Shown: positions 1 through 7,983 of the stretch, piece after piece
Position numbering within the stretch: the first letter of the stretch is position 1
Layout: each line of letters opens with the position of its first letter
From: DATFRX01 sp035630615
Lineage (GTDB): Bacteria; Actinomycetota; Actinomycetes; Propionibacteriales; Nocardioidaceae
Assembly: GCA_035630615.1 (NCBI GenBank)
Contig: DASQKI010000050.1
Coordinates: 1-24,675 of the forward strand
Direction: 5' to 3'
DNA length: 24,675 nt
Translations under genes and position numbers: made by a program
The notes under the pieces: model-generated
The model's input: the letters and a program-made list of their open reading frames with translations, nothing else
Told to the model about the DNA's origin: nothing
Databases searched by the model: none

Positions 1-2
1 CC

Positions 3-242
3 ATGGCCAAGGCGCAAGAGCTTGCGGGTGACCGCATCGTCGAGGTCGCCGCTGGTGACGTCGGTGGCCAGATGCTTGCCGCGGGCCTGGTCGACGAGGT
101 GCGCATGGACGTCGTACCCGTCGTGTTCGGGTCCGGCAAGCCTTACTTCGGATCGGTCCACGCGCAGCACCTGTTGGAGGATCCCGACGTGGTGATTCAG
201 GGCAACCGGGTGCTTCACCTGCGCTATCGGGTGCGCCGTTGA
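3..242 (+). CDS. RibD C-terminal / dihydrofolate reductase-like protein, 3' part
   Basis: Only the C-terminal part of this reading frame lies in the window; the first in-frame ATG is at base 3 and the gene very probably starts upstream. The 79 visible residues fit the end of the RibD-C/DHFR-like reductase fold: a Gly-rich helix start (DVGGQMLAAGLVDEV), then the strand MDVVPVVFGSGKPYF, and a final strand (VLHLRYRV). In actinomycetes such standalone proteins are usually annotated as dihydrofolate reductase family proteins, NADPH-dependent reductases of unknown substrate. The catalytic N-terminal half cannot be seen, so the substrate cannot be inferred. It stops 38 bp before the convergent acetyltransferase gene. 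The family call is good; the precise function is unknown. Confidence 0.7.
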   Translation: MAKAQELAGDRIVEVAAGDVGGQMLAAGLVDEVRMDVVPVVFGSGKPYFGSVHAQHLLEDPDVVIQGNRVLHLRYRVRR

Positions 243-279
243 CCGATCTGAGCGGGCACGCGAGCCGGATAGCTACGCG

Positions 280-1095
280 CTAAATCCAGTCTGTGGAAAT
301 CCGCCAGGGCGGCCCGGCGGGCCTGTGCGCGTGGACGAATGGCGTCGTACGGGCGAGTTCGACGAAACCCAGCCGCTCCAGGATCGGCCGGCTGTCCTCC
401 GACGCGTCCACCTGCAAGTAGCGGAAACCGCTCGACGCCGCCTCGGCGGCTCGATGGGCGACCAAGGAGCGGAAAACGCCACGGCCGCGCCAACCGGGTA
501 TGGTGCCGCCACCCCAGAGGCTGGCGAAGTCGGTGCCGTAGTGAAACTCAACTCGAGCGGCCGCGACCGGCGCGTCTCCCGCCCAGGCGATGACCGCGGC
601 GACAGTGCTCGGGTCGCGGGCGAGACCGCGCCGAATCGCCTCCCCGACCGCGGCGTGGTCGACCCCGAACACCGCATCGTGGAGTGACACCAGCGCCGTC
701 ACCTCGGCCTCCTCCACGACAGGCCGTAGCTCGACACCGGGCGGCGTCGGCACGTCGAGCGCGAGATCGGCTACGTCGGCGACGAGCAGCGCCTCCTCGG
801 GTTGTGGCGTCAGTCCGGCCGCGACGAGGCGCCGGGGCAGGTCGGCCGGACTGTCGTACGAGTAGTGCTTCCACTCCCACTCGTCGCAGACGGAGGCGAA
901 CCGTTGGACTTGGTCGGCGATCACCTCGTCGGCGCTCGACTCGTCGAGGTCGGACCAGACCACCCCATTCCAGCCGCCGCTTCGCGAGAGGTATCGGGTT
1001 ATCCGCTTGTCGTGTTCGACGTGTCCCTCGGGCTGATCCGTTCCGGGATTGCGCCGGAGTTGGTCAAACGCCTCGAGCACCGCCTGCCGGTCCAT
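280..1095 (-). CDS. GNAT-family N-acetyltransferase, first of two tandem paralogues
   Basis: This is a 271-residue protein whose C-terminal half is a GNAT acetyltransferase domain. The acetyl-CoA pyrophosphate loop is visible as GWRGRGVFRSLVAHRAA around residue 215, followed by the typical GFRYLQVDASEDSRPILERLGF strand and helix. The N-terminal ~110 residues are a family-specific region (EWEWKHYSYD near residue 80). It is clearly homologous along its whole length to the next gene, so the pair arose by tandem duplication. I chose ATG 1095 because the paralogue has the same start (MDR-AVL). A TTG at 1113 is also in frame, and the intervening codons are conserved in the paralogue too. No clear Shine-Dalgarno is seen. 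The acceptor substrate is unknown. Confidence 0.85.
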   Translation of the reverse strand: MDRQAVLEAFDQLRRNPGTDQPEGHVEHDKRITRYLSRSGGWNGVVWSDLDESSADEVIADQVQRFASVCDEWEWKHYSYDSPADLPRRLVAAGLTPQPEEALLVADVADLALDVPTPPGVELRPVVEEAEVTALVSLHDAVFGVDHAAVGEAIRRGLARDPSTVAAVIAWAGDAPVAAARVEFHYGTDFASLWGGGTIPGWRGRGVFRSLVAHRAAEAASSGFRYLQVDASEDSRPILERLGFVELARTTPFVHAHRPAGPPWRISTDWI

Positions 1096-1199
1096 GCGCG
1101 TAGCCGACCACAACGTGTCGCCTCCGGCAATCCTGTTTCAGGACGAACTGCTCAACCGACTCAACGTGACCACCGACAGCGGTCGGCGGGTGGGCCGAG

Positions 1200-1988
1200 C
1201 TACCCGTCGGATGACGCACCGGCGTAGGTGAAGGGAACCGTCGTCGCCAGCTCGATAAAGCCCAGCCGCTTGAGGATGGGCCGGCTGTCGGGCATGGCGT
1301 CGACCTGCAGGTAGCGGAACCCTCGCTCGGCCGCGATCGCGGCTCGATAGGCGACCAGGGCGCGAAACACCCCACGCCCTCGCCAGGCCGGCAGGGTGCC
1401 GCCGCCGAACAGAGCCGCGAAGTCGGTGCCGTGGTTGAACTCGAGGCGGGCGGCGCAGATCGGAGTGTCGCCAGCCCAGGCCACGACCGCCGCGATCGTC
1501 GGCGGGTCGCTGGCGATGCCGGACATGACGTGGCGGCCGACGGCGGAATGGTCGTCGCCGAAGACCTCCTCGTGCACCGACACGAGTGCCTGGCCGTCCG
1601 CCTCGTCAACGACCGGACGCAGCTCGACACCGGGCGGCAGAGTGACCTCGAGGTCCAGGTCGGCGATGTCCGCGACCAGCATCGCCTCGTCCGGTTCGCG
1701 GACGAACCCGGCGGCGGTCAGGCGGTCGGGGAGATCGGCGGGTCTGTCGTACGAGTAGTACTTCCACTCCCACGGCCCCGAGACGTCGGCGAACCGGTGT
1801 ACCTGCTCCCCGATCACGTCGTCGGCATTGGTCTCGTCGAGATCGGACCAGATCACCCCGGCCCAGCTGCTGTCGTCGTACCGGAAGCGCGTGACGTTGT
1901 CGTCGCGCTCGATGTGGCCGTCGGGCGAGCCGGCGGGGTTGTGACGGAGCTGCTCGTCGAAGGCGCGGAGCACCGCTTCTCGGTCCAT
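1200..1988 (-). CDS. GNAT-family N-acetyltransferase, second tandem paralogue
   Basis: This 262-residue GNAT protein lies upstream of, and on the same strand as, its paralogue at 280-1095, with 104 bp between. The acetyl-CoA loop reads AWRGRGVFRALVAYRAA, and the preceding GGGTLP and following PDSRPILKRLGF match the paralogue. The N-terminal region again holds an EWEWKYYSYDRPADLP block. Divergence is spread along the whole protein, so this is an old duplication rather than a recent copy. ATG 1988 is the first methionine shared with the paralogue; the open frame continues upstream, and the seven codons before the ATG are largely conserved between the copies. It is divergent from the metallophosphoesterase gene at 2045. 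The substrate is unknown; this type is often simply annotated as GNAT acetyltransferase. Confidence 0.85.
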   Translation of the reverse strand: MDREAVLRAFDEQLRHNPAGSPDGHIERDDNVTRFRYDDSSWAGVIWSDLDETNADDVIGEQVHRFADVSGPWEWKYYSYDRPADLPDRLTAAGFVREPDEAMLVADIADLDLEVTLPPGVELRPVVDEADGQALVSVHEEVFGDDHSAVGRHVMSGIASDPPTIAAVVAWAGDTPICAARLEFNHGTDFAALFGGGTLPAWRGRGVFRALVAYRAAIAAERGFRYLQVDAMPDSRPILKRLGFIELATTVPFTYAGASSDG

Positions 1989-2044
1989 GCGGGTAGCCGA
2001 CCAGAGTAGGGACGGGCTGGCAACTCGTTTGATTGGGTAGAGCC

Positions 2045-2956
2045 ATGGACATCGCGAACCCACCCCGACGACACCGGATCCTGCACCTGTCCGACACCCA
2101 TGTGACCGGGAGCGGATTCGACGAAGACGGCGTCGACGCCGCTGCGGCGCTCGATCGGCTGCTCCACGACGTACGGCACGTGACAGACATCGATCTGGTC
2201 GTGGTCAGCGGCGACATCGCCGACGACGGATCCGAAGCCGGCTGTCAGGCAGTCCTCGATCGGGTCGGTCGGTTCGCCGCCGAGCGCGGCATCCCGCACG
2301 TCTACACGACCGGCAACCACGACGACCGCGAGGCGTTCGCCGCCGTCCTCGGTACGGGGCACCGCGGCGCCGACGGCGCTGACGTCGGTCGACTCGCCGC
2401 CGACGTCGACGGTGAGCGCGCGGCGGCGAGCGATGTCGCTGGGCTGCGTGTCATCACCTTGGACAGTCTGATTCCCGGCTCGGTGGAGGGGGTCATCAGC
2501 GATGCTCAGTTGGCCTGGCTGCGTGCCGAGCTGACCGAGCCAACCCCGGCCGGATCGATCGTCACGTTTCACCACCCGCCGGTGTTTTGGGACCGGTCGC
2601 CTTGGATGCCTCCGTTCGTGTTGCAAAACCCGGAGGCCCTGGCCGCAGTACTGGCTGGCGCTGACGTACGCGCTGTGCTGTGCGGCCATGTCCACCTGCA
2701 GCTCAGCGGACTGCTGGCGGGCGTGCCGGTTTCGGTGACGCCGGGGATCGTGACCCGAATCGACATGACAGCGCCACCCCAACTCGTACGCGGCGTGAAG
2801 GGCGCCGGTGCCAGCGTCGTCGACCTCGGTGGGCCGTTTTCGCCGATGATTCACACCGTCCACTCTCGCGACCCCGAGGCCGGGGAACAGGTCTACGTCG
2901 TGGATCCGTTGTCGTGGACCGTCGTCACCGAGGAGACGGCGTACGACGCGGTCTGA
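2045..2956 (+). CDS. Calcineurin-like metallophosphoesterase (CpdA/Icc type)
   Basis: This 303-residue hydrolase carries every metal-binding block of the calcineurin-like phosphoesterase family: LSDTHV (residues 16-21), VVSGDIADDG (about 57), TTGNHDDRE (about 86), FHHPPV (about 178) and LCGHVHLQ (about 218). These residues normally bind two divalent metals and hydrolyse phosphodiesters. The order and spacing are like 3',5'-cyclic-AMP phosphodiesterase CpdA/Icc, but the substrate cannot be proved from sequence; other phosphodiester or phosphomonoester substrates are possible. No signal peptide is seen, so it is probably cytoplasmic. ATG 2045 sits just before the first strand; an in-frame TTG at 2033 would add four residues. 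Its last 64 bases overlap the convergent gene that ends at 2893. Confidence 0.88.
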   Translation: MDIANPPRRHRILHLSDTHVTGSGFDEDGVDAAAALDRLLHDVRHVTDIDLVVVSGDIADDGSEAGCQAVLDRVGRFAAERGIPHVYTTGNHDDREAFAAVLGTGHRGADGADVGRLAADVDGERAAASDVAGLRVITLDSLIPGSVEGVISDAQLAWLRAELTEPTPAGSIVTFHHPPVFWDRSPWMPPFVLQNPEALAAVLAGADVRAVLCGHVHLQLSGLLAGVPVSVTPGIVTRIDMTAPPQLVRGVKGAGASVVDLGGPFSPMIHTVHSRDPEAGEQVYVVDPLSWTVVTEETAYDAV

Positions 2957-3609
2957 CTCGCGGGCTGGTACGTCCCGAGCAGTTCGACCAGGTCGGCGAC
3001 GGCTGACTCGACGTCACGCTCGGCTGTCTCGTGGTGTCCCTCGACGACGAACAGCGCCTCGCTCGTCGTCGACCCGGTCGCACTGTGGGCGCTTTGCCGC
3101 CAGCACCATCGGCGCGCGCAGACCACGTCGTCCTCGTCGACGAACACCACCTCGCCCGGCTCGGGATGGACCGACTCGCTCGACCCGAGGTCGGCGAAGG
3201 GCTCCGACCCACGCGCGAACCGCACCGTGATGGCGCCGGCGACTTGGGCGCGGTCGAACACCGCGACCGGCATCGCGTATCGGATCGACACCAGGTTGCC
3301 GATGTCGACCAGCGTGCTGATCGACGGGATGTCGCCATGCTTGTCCAGTCGGCGAAGGAGCGCCTCGGCGGCATTGCGGTGCTGCGTCGGCTTGGCCCCG
3401 AACGCGCTGAACACTCGTCGCCACGCGGCGATGGACGCGTGCTCCGCGATCGCGGTCGCGGCCAGCCGCTCGGATACGGTGCGCTGCTCGGCCCGATAGG
3501 CGGCGAGCAGGTCCGGCGTACTCGGGCCGTTGACCAACCCCGTGGCGGCGACGACACCGGCCCGAATCGTGGGGAAGCGCTCGATGATCGCGTCGTCGTA
3601 ACCGAACAT
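2893..3609 (-). CDS. B3/B4 tRNA-binding-domain protein
   Basis: This 238-residue protein is recognisable as a standalone B3/4 domain, the fold found in the beta subunit of phenylalanyl-tRNA synthetase. Typical blocks are the N-terminal helical part with ERFPTIRAGVVAATGL, then AWRRVFSAFGAKPTQHRNAAE, LLRRLDKHGDIPSISTLVDIGN and SIRYAMPVAVFD. Standalone members are often proposed to act in tRNA editing or amino-acid metabolism, but their role is not settled. Two ATGs are adjacent (3612 and 3609); the GGAG on the minus strand is better spaced for 3609. Its start is about 13 bp after the stop of the LysE gene, so the two are probably co-transcribed. The last ~20 residues run antisense into the end of the phosphoesterase gene and look like a tail beyond the domain. 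Confidence 0.8.
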   Translation of the reverse strand: MFGYDDAIIERFPTIRAGVVAATGLVNGPSTPDLLAAYRAEQRTVSERLAATAIAEHASIAAWRRVFSAFGAKPTQHRNAAEALLRRLDKHGDIPSISTLVDIGNLVSIRYAMPVAVFDRAQVAGAITVRFARGSEPFADLGSSESVHPEPGEVVFVDEDDVVCARRWCWRQSAHSATGSTTSEALFVVEGHHETAERDVESAVADLVELLGTYQPASQTASYAVSSVTTVHDNGSTT

Positions 3610-3624
3610 CATGATGCTCCAGTC

Positions 3625-4248
3625 CTAGCGATCCGCGATGGCGAGTCGCGCGGCGAAGCCGACGAGCAGGGAGCCGAGGCATCGGTGCAGCCAGCGGCGT
3701 ACGGCCGGCACGCTGAGCACGAGGTCGCGCATGACCGCGCTTGCGTACGCATATCCGACGAAGACCACGAACGTTGCGAACATGAAGACCGCGCCGAGCC
3801 CGATCAGTCGCGCATCGAGAAGGGCCGGCGGCGTATCGAGAAACTGTGGAAGGAACGCGAAGAAGAAGAGGAGGGTCAGCTTCGGATTCAGGAGGTTGAG
3901 CAGGATTCCGCGGCGAACGACGCGGATCATCGATCCGGCAGCATCGTGTCGGGCGTCATCATCGAGCTCGAGGACGTCGCCTTGGCGGATCATCGAGATG
4001 CCCATGTAGACGAGGTAGGCGACCCCGACCCATCGGACGGTCTCGTAGACGACCGATCCGGTCTGCATGACGCCGGACAGGCCGAGCATCGCCGCCAGCA
4101 GGTGCGGCACCACGCCGAGCGTGCAGCCGATGGTGGCGAAGAGGCCACGGCGCCAGCCCCCGCCGATCGAGCTCGCGATCGTGTAGACGACTCCGGTGCC
4201 GGGGATGGCCGCGACCACGAAGGACGTCAGGAGGAACTCGACCGACAT
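3625..4248 (-). CDS. LysE/RhtB-family amino-acid exporter
   Basis: This 207-residue integral membrane protein matches the LysE/RhtB translocator family in length and layout. It opens with a hydrophobic helix holding AAIPGTGVVYTIASS, then GGWRRGLFATIGCTLGVVPH, the segment GVAYLVYMGISMIRQGD, a charged loop, and the hallmark RGILLNLLNPKLTLLFFFAFLPQF. Two more helices follow. The family exports basic or neutral amino acids and their analogues; the exact substrate is unknown. No Shine-Dalgarno precedes ATG 4248. A TACGCT hexamer seven bases upstream could be the -10 of a leaderless transcript, which is inference. It is the first gene of a likely two-gene unit with the B3/4 protein, and is divergent from xfp. 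Confidence 0.88.
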   Translation of the reverse strand: MSVEFLLTSFVVAAIPGTGVVYTIASSIGGGWRRGLFATIGCTLGVVPHLLAAMLGLSGVMQTGSVVYETVRWVGVAYLVYMGISMIRQGDVLELDDDARHDAAGSMIRVVRRGILLNLLNPKLTLLFFFAFLPQFLDTPPALLDARLIGLGAVFMFATFVVFVGYAYASAVMRDLVLSVPAVRRWLHRCLGSLLVGFAARLAIADR

Positions 4249-4255
4249 GACGCGG

Positions 4256-4284
4256 AGCGTACCCGGAAGCGAATCAACATGTTG
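4256..4284 (-). promoter_or_regulatory. Possible lysE promoter with 10-bp palindrome
   Basis: On the minus strand TACGCT (4261-4256) lies seven bases before the lysE ATG and fits the actinobacterial TAnnnT -10 consensus at leaderless spacing. Further upstream is the perfect palindrome CAACATGTTG (4275-4284), a plausible operator half-way between lysE and xfp. No convincing -35 is visible. This is inference from sequence only. Confidence 0.25.
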
Positions 4285-4294
4285 GAGACATGGG

Positions 4295-4339
4295 CGTGCG
4301 GCCGGGCATGGCGGCTAGCGTCGGGGGTACGGCCGCACG
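4295..4339 (+). promoter_or_regulatory. Leader hairpin abutting the xfp Shine-Dalgarno
   Basis: A perfect 10-bp inverted repeat, CGTGCGGCCG (4295-4304) and CGGCCGCACG (4330-4339), encloses a 25-base loop. The right arm ends on the first base of the GGGAGG Shine-Dalgarno (4339-4344) of xfp, with the ATG at 4352. As RNA it would stack directly against the ribosome binding site; as DNA it could be an operator. Its function is not known. Confidence 0.45.
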
Positions 4340-4351
4340 GGAGGTATCGCA

Positions 4352-6715
4352 ATGCGCATCGTGGACTCGACACCGCTGTCCGCCGACCAGCTCGACCAGG
4401 CGCACGCGTACTGGAGGGCCGCCAACTACCTGTCGGTCGGTCAGATCTACCTCCTCGACAACCCCTTGCTCCGCGAGTCTTTGCGCCCCGAGCACGTGAA
4501 GCCGCGGTTGCTCGGCCATTGGGGTACCACGCCCGGACTCAATCTCGTCTACGCGCACCTAAACCGCGTGATCCGGGAGCGCGACCTTGACCTGATGTAC
4601 GTCATCGGTCCTGGTCATGGCGGACCGGCGATCGCCGCGAACACCTGGCTCGAGGGCTCGTACTCCGACACGTACCCGACGGTCACGCACGACGAGGTCG
4701 GTCTCGTACGGCTGTTTCGCCAGTTCTCGTTCCCGGGCGGCATCCCGAGCCACGTCGCGCCGGAGCTGCCCGGCTCGATCCACGAAGGCGGCGAGCTCGG
4801 ATACTCGCTGGCGCACGCGTACGGCGCGGCGATGGACAATCCCGATCTGGTCGTGGCGTGTGTCGTCGGCGACGGCGAGGCGGAGACCGGTCCGCTCGCG
4901 ACGTCGTGGCATGCGAACAAGTTCGTCGATCCGCGACGCGATGGCGCAGTGGTGCCGATCCTGCATCTCAACGGTTACAAGATCGCCAATCCGACGGTGC
5001 TTGCCCGGATCGGCGACGACGAGCTGACGTCGCTCCTCGAGGGCTGTGGTTATGAGCCGTTCCTCGTCGAAGGGTCCGACCCGGGCCTGGTGCATCAGGC
5101 GATGGCCGGAACCTTCGACGAAGTATTGGACGCGATCGGCGAGATCCAAGAGTCAGCTCGAAGCGGCGTTGAGTCGGGCCGACCGCGATGGCCGATGATC
5201 GTGCTGCGTACGCCGAAGGGCTGGACCGGGCCGGCCGAGGTCGATGGGCTACCCGTTGAGGGCACGTGGCGGTCTCACCAGGTGCCGCTCGGCGCCGTCC
5301 GTACCTCGAAGGCGCATCGCGCCCAGCTGCAGGAATGGATGGAGAGCTATCGCGCCGACGAGCTGTTCGACGACGATGGGCGCCCGGTCGCGTCGATCCG
5401 CGCCTGGGCGCCGCGTGGGGAGCGCCGGATGGGTGCCAACCCGCACGCCAACGGCGGGCTGCTGACCCGTGACCTCGACCTGCCGGACTTTCGCGACTAC
5501 GCCGTCGAGGTGAAGGCGCCGGGCGCCGAGCTCGGCGAGCCGACGCGCGTACTCGGAGAGTTCCTCCGCGACGTCATGCGGGCCAACAACCGCAACTTCC
5601 GGCTGTTCGGCCCCGACGAGACCGAGTCCAATCGGCTCGGTGCCGTCTACGAGGCAACCGGCAAGGCATGGAACGCGGCGACCGAGCCGACCGACGAGCA
5701 CCTGGCCCGCGACGGCCGCGTCATGGAGGTGCTGAGCGAACATCTGTGTCAGGGCTGGATCGAGGGCTATCTGCTGACCGGCCGGCACGGCCTGTTCTCG
5801 TGCTACGAGGCGTTCGTGCACATCGTCGACTCGATGTTCAACCAGCACGCGAAGTGGCTGAAGGTCACTCGAGGGCTCGGCTGGCGACGTCCGATCCCGT
5901 CGCTCAACTACCTGCTCACCTCGCACGTCTGGCGGCAGGACCACAACGGCTTCTCGCACCAAGACCCGGGCTTCATCGACCACGTGGCCAACAAGAAGGC
6001 CGAAGTAATCCGGGTCTACCTGCCACCGGACACCAATACCCTGCTGTCGGTCGCCGACCACTGCCTGCGCAGTCGCGACTACGTCAACGTCGTGGTTGCG
6101 GGCAAGCAGCCAGAGCCGAACTGGCTCGGCATCAATGATGCGATCCTGCATGCCGCTCGTGGGGTCGGCATCTGGGAGTGGGCGAGCAACGACGACGGCA
6201 CCCCTGACGTCGTGCTCGCCTGCGCCGGTGACGTCCCGACCCTCGAGGTGCTGGCCGCGGCCGACGTGCTGCGACGCGAGTTGCCGGAGCTCAAGGTACG
6301 GTTGGTCAACGTCGTCGACCTGATGCGGCTGCAGGACGAACGCGAGCACCCGCACGGCCTGTCCGACGCCGAGTTCGACGCTTTGTTCACGACGGATCGG
6401 CCGGTCGTCTTCGCGTACCACGGCTATCCCTGGCTGATCCATCGCCTGACGTACCGCCGAACCAACCATCGCAACATCCACGTGCGCGGCTACATCGAGG
6501 AGGGCACGACAACGACGCCGTTCGACATGGTCGTGATGAACAACCTCGATCGCTTCCACCTGGTGATCGATGTGATCGACCGTGTGCCCGGGCTCGGTCA
6601 GCGGGCCGCGCGGCTGCGGCAGGAGATGGTCGACCAGCGCACACGTCACTGGTCATACGTCCGCGAATACGGCGAGGACCTGCCCGAGATTCGCGACTGG
6701 GTCTGGCCCGGCTGA
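4352..6715 (+). CDS. xfp: Phosphoketolase (xylulose-5-phosphate/fructose-6-phosphate)
   Basis: This 787-residue, full-length phosphoketolase uses thiamine diphosphate and phosphate to split xylulose-5-P (and often fructose-6-P) into acetyl-phosphate plus glyceraldehyde-3-P or erythrose-4-P. Signature blocks are all present: ANYLSVGQIYL near residue 28, GHWGTTPGLNLVYAHLNR, VIGPGHGGPA, and the diphosphate-binding VGDGEAETGPLATSWHANKF (about 172-191). These are followed by LNGYKIANPTVLARI, a YLLTGRHGLFSCYEAFVHI block in the second half, SHVWRQDHNGFSHQDPGF and the C-terminal HGYPWLIHRLTYRR. The start has a strong GGGAGG seven bases upstream. Its TGA overlaps the ATG of ackA, so the products are translationally coupled and the acetyl-phosphate passes straight to acetate kinase. 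It acts in the cytoplasm. Confidence 0.97.
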   Translation: MRIVDSTPLSADQLDQAHAYWRAANYLSVGQIYLLDNPLLRESLRPEHVKPRLLGHWGTTPGLNLVYAHLNRVIRERDLDLMYVIGPGHGGPAIAANTWLEGSYSDTYPTVTHDEVGLVRLFRQFSFPGGIPSHVAPELPGSIHEGGELGYSLAHAYGAAMDNPDLVVACVVGDGEAETGPLATSWHANKFVDPRRDGAVVPILHLNGYKIANPTVLARIGDDELTSLLEGCGYEPFLVEGSDPGLVHQAMAGTFDEVLDAIGEIQESARSGVESGRPRWPMIVLRTPKGWTGPAEVDGLPVEGTWRSHQVPLGAVRTSKAHRAQLQEWMESYRADELFDDDGRPVASIRAWAPRGERRMGANPHANGGLLTRDLDLPDFRDYAVEVKAPGAELGEPTRVLGEFLRDVMRANNRNFRLFGPDETESNRLGAVYEATGKAWNAATEPTDEHLARDGRVMEVLSEHLCQGWIEGYLLTGRHGLFSCYEAFVHIVDSMFNQHAKWLKVTRGLGWRRPIPSLNYLLTSHVWRQDHNGFSHQDPGFIDHVANKKAEVIRVYLPPDTNTLLSVADHCLRSRDYVNVVVAGKQPEPNWLGINDAILHAARGVGIWEWASNDDGTPDVVLACAGDVPTLEVLAAADVLRRELPELKVRLVNVVDLMRLQDEREHPHGLSDAEFDALFTTDRPVVFAYHGYPWLIHRLTYRRTNHRNIHVRGYIEEGTTTTPFDMVVMNNLDRFHLVIDVIDRVPGLGQRAARLRQEMVDQRTRHWSYVREYGEDLPEIRDWVWPG

Positions 6716-7806
6716 TGCCGATCCTGGTGGTCAACGCTGGTTCGTCCAGCCTGCGGATGCGACTTGTCGACGGCGACGACATGGTGGTCGACGACCTGCA
6801 CCTGGAGGAGTGGAACGACGACAGTACGCCCGCTGCCGACTGGGTCGGCCGTCTCGACGGTGTCGACGGGGTCGGCCATCGGGTGGTCCACGGCGGCACC
6901 GATCTGCGAATGGCCACGGTCGTCGACGACGAGGTGGAGTCGCGGATCGAGGCGCTGACGTCGCTGGCGCCGCTGCACCAGCCGCGGGCGTTGGCGGGCA
7001 TCCGGATGGTCCGAGACCTGCTGCCAACTACGCCGTCGGTGGCGTGCTTCGACACCAGCTACCACGCCGACCTGCCGGCCGCCGCCGCCACCTACGCTTT
7101 GCCGGAGGAGTGGCGACGGCGATGGGGGCTGCGGCGGTTCGGCTTTCACGGTCTGTCACACGCGTGCGCGGCCCGCCGCGCGGCGACCCTGTTGGCTCCG
7201 CGGGGCGCATCGCGGGTGGTGAGCTGCCACCTCGGCGCTGGTTCGTCGCTGTGTGCCTCGGTCGATGGCCGCTCGGTCGACACGACGATGGGCTTCACCC
7301 CGCTGGAGGGTCTGGTGATGGCAACGCGGTCCGGGTCGGTCGACCCGGGCCTGGTGCTCTGGCTCGCGAACGCCGAGCGTCTCGGTCTCGCAGAGGTCGG
7401 CGACGGCCTCGAGCATCGGTCCGGCCTGACCGGTCTGACCGGCACGACCGGCGACATGCGGCAGGTGCTGGTGGCGCTCGCCGACGGCGACGAGCGGGCG
7501 CGGCTGGCGTTCGATGTCTACATCCACCGGGTTGTCGGCGAGGTCGCCCGGATGGCGGCTGCGATGGACGGTATCGACGCCCTGGTGTTCACCGGCGGCG
7601 TCGGCGAGCACGCGTCCGAAGTACGCCGGGCCGTCGCCGATCGGCTGGGTTTTCTCGGCGTCTCGATCGATCCGGCCCGCAACACCGACGCCGACGGTGA
7701 CACTGACCTGACGGCATCCGGAGCACCGGTGGCGACTGCCGTCGTGACCGCCCGCGAAGACATCGAGATCGCCCGCCAAACCCGACAGGTGCTGGCGGCC
7801 GGCTGA
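6715..7806 (+). CDS. ackA: Acetate kinase
   Basis: Acetate kinase converts acetyl-phosphate and ADP to acetate and ATP. At 363 residues it is shorter than the ~400 usual for the family, but all catalytic blocks are visible: NAGSSSLRMRL (residues 7-17), GHRVVHGG, APLHQP, FDTSYH with Asp113, FGFHGLSH with His145, HLGAGSSLCASVDGRSVDT, ATRSGSVDPGL with Arg205, and FTGGVGEHASEVR with Glu298. The missing length seems spread over loops rather than lost as a domain, so it is probably active. The ATG overlaps the xfp stop by one base (TGATG), which indicates translational coupling and fixes the start. With phosphoketolase it forms an ATP-yielding bypass of lower glycolysis. Confidence 0.96.
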   Translation: MPILVVNAGSSSLRMRLVDGDDMVVDDLHLEEWNDDSTPAADWVGRLDGVDGVGHRVVHGGTDLRMATVVDDEVESRIEALTSLAPLHQPRALAGIRMVRDLLPTTPSVACFDTSYHADLPAAAATYALPEEWRRRWGLRRFGFHGLSHACAARRAATLLAPRGASRVVSCHLGAGSSLCASVDGRSVDTTMGFTPLEGLVMATRSGSVDPGLVLWLANAERLGLAEVGDGLEHRSGLTGLTGTTGDMRQVLVALADGDERARLAFDVYIHRVVGEVARMAAAMDGIDALVFTGGVGEHASEVRRAVADRLGFLGVSIDPARNTDADGDTDLTASGAPVATAVVTAREDIEIARQTRQVLAAG

Positions 7807-7845
7807 TCGAAGACCTATGGGGTTTCAAACACTCGGAGGACGTAG

Positions 7846-7980
7846 ATGAACTGGACAACCGCAGTCGGAGCCACGGCGGCCTCTGGCGGGAGGACTCCAA
7901 GCACACCAACGCAAGCTGAGAAGTACGAACGCCGCGGTCGCACCGACGATGGTGCGGCCGCGGCGTTCGCGCGTACGTAG
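7846..7980 (+). CDS. Possible 44-residue small protein
   Basis: This short frame starts 39 bp after ackA and has a well-placed Shine-Dalgarno (GGAGG, seven bases before the ATG at 7846). The peptide begins MNWTTAVGATAASGG and ends in an Arg/Ala-rich stretch. It has no membrane helix, signal peptide or recognised domain. The last third of the frame is encoded by a strong hairpin (7926-7969) that probably works as a terminator, so the coding potential may be a by-product. It could equally be a leader or remnant. I do not recognise it. Confidence 0.3.
   Translation: MNWTTAVGATAASGGRTPSTPTQAEKYERRGRTDDGAAAAFART
7926..7969. terminator. 19-bp hairpin between convergent operons
   Basis: The arms 7926-7944 and 7951-7969 pair over 19 bp with a single U-G wobble and a six-base loop (GACGAT). 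It lies between the end of the xfp-ackA operon and the convergent DUF4234 gene, the usual place for a bidirectional terminator. There is no T-run after it on either strand, as is common in high-GC actinobacteria, so it would be a hairpin-only type terminator. Confidence 0.6.
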
Positions 7981-7983
7981 GCG

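Noticed and set aside
3031..4590. A 519-codon open frame on the plus strand
   Set aside because: It runs antisense through the B3/4 and LysE genes and into xfp. Its composition (Arg, Asp, Glu, His-rich) is typical of a shadow frame in high-GC DNA, while both genes beneath have clear family motifs.
5249..6649. A 466-codon minus-strand frame under xfp
   Set aside because: It is the antisense shadow of a highly conserved enzyme and has no start signal or motif.
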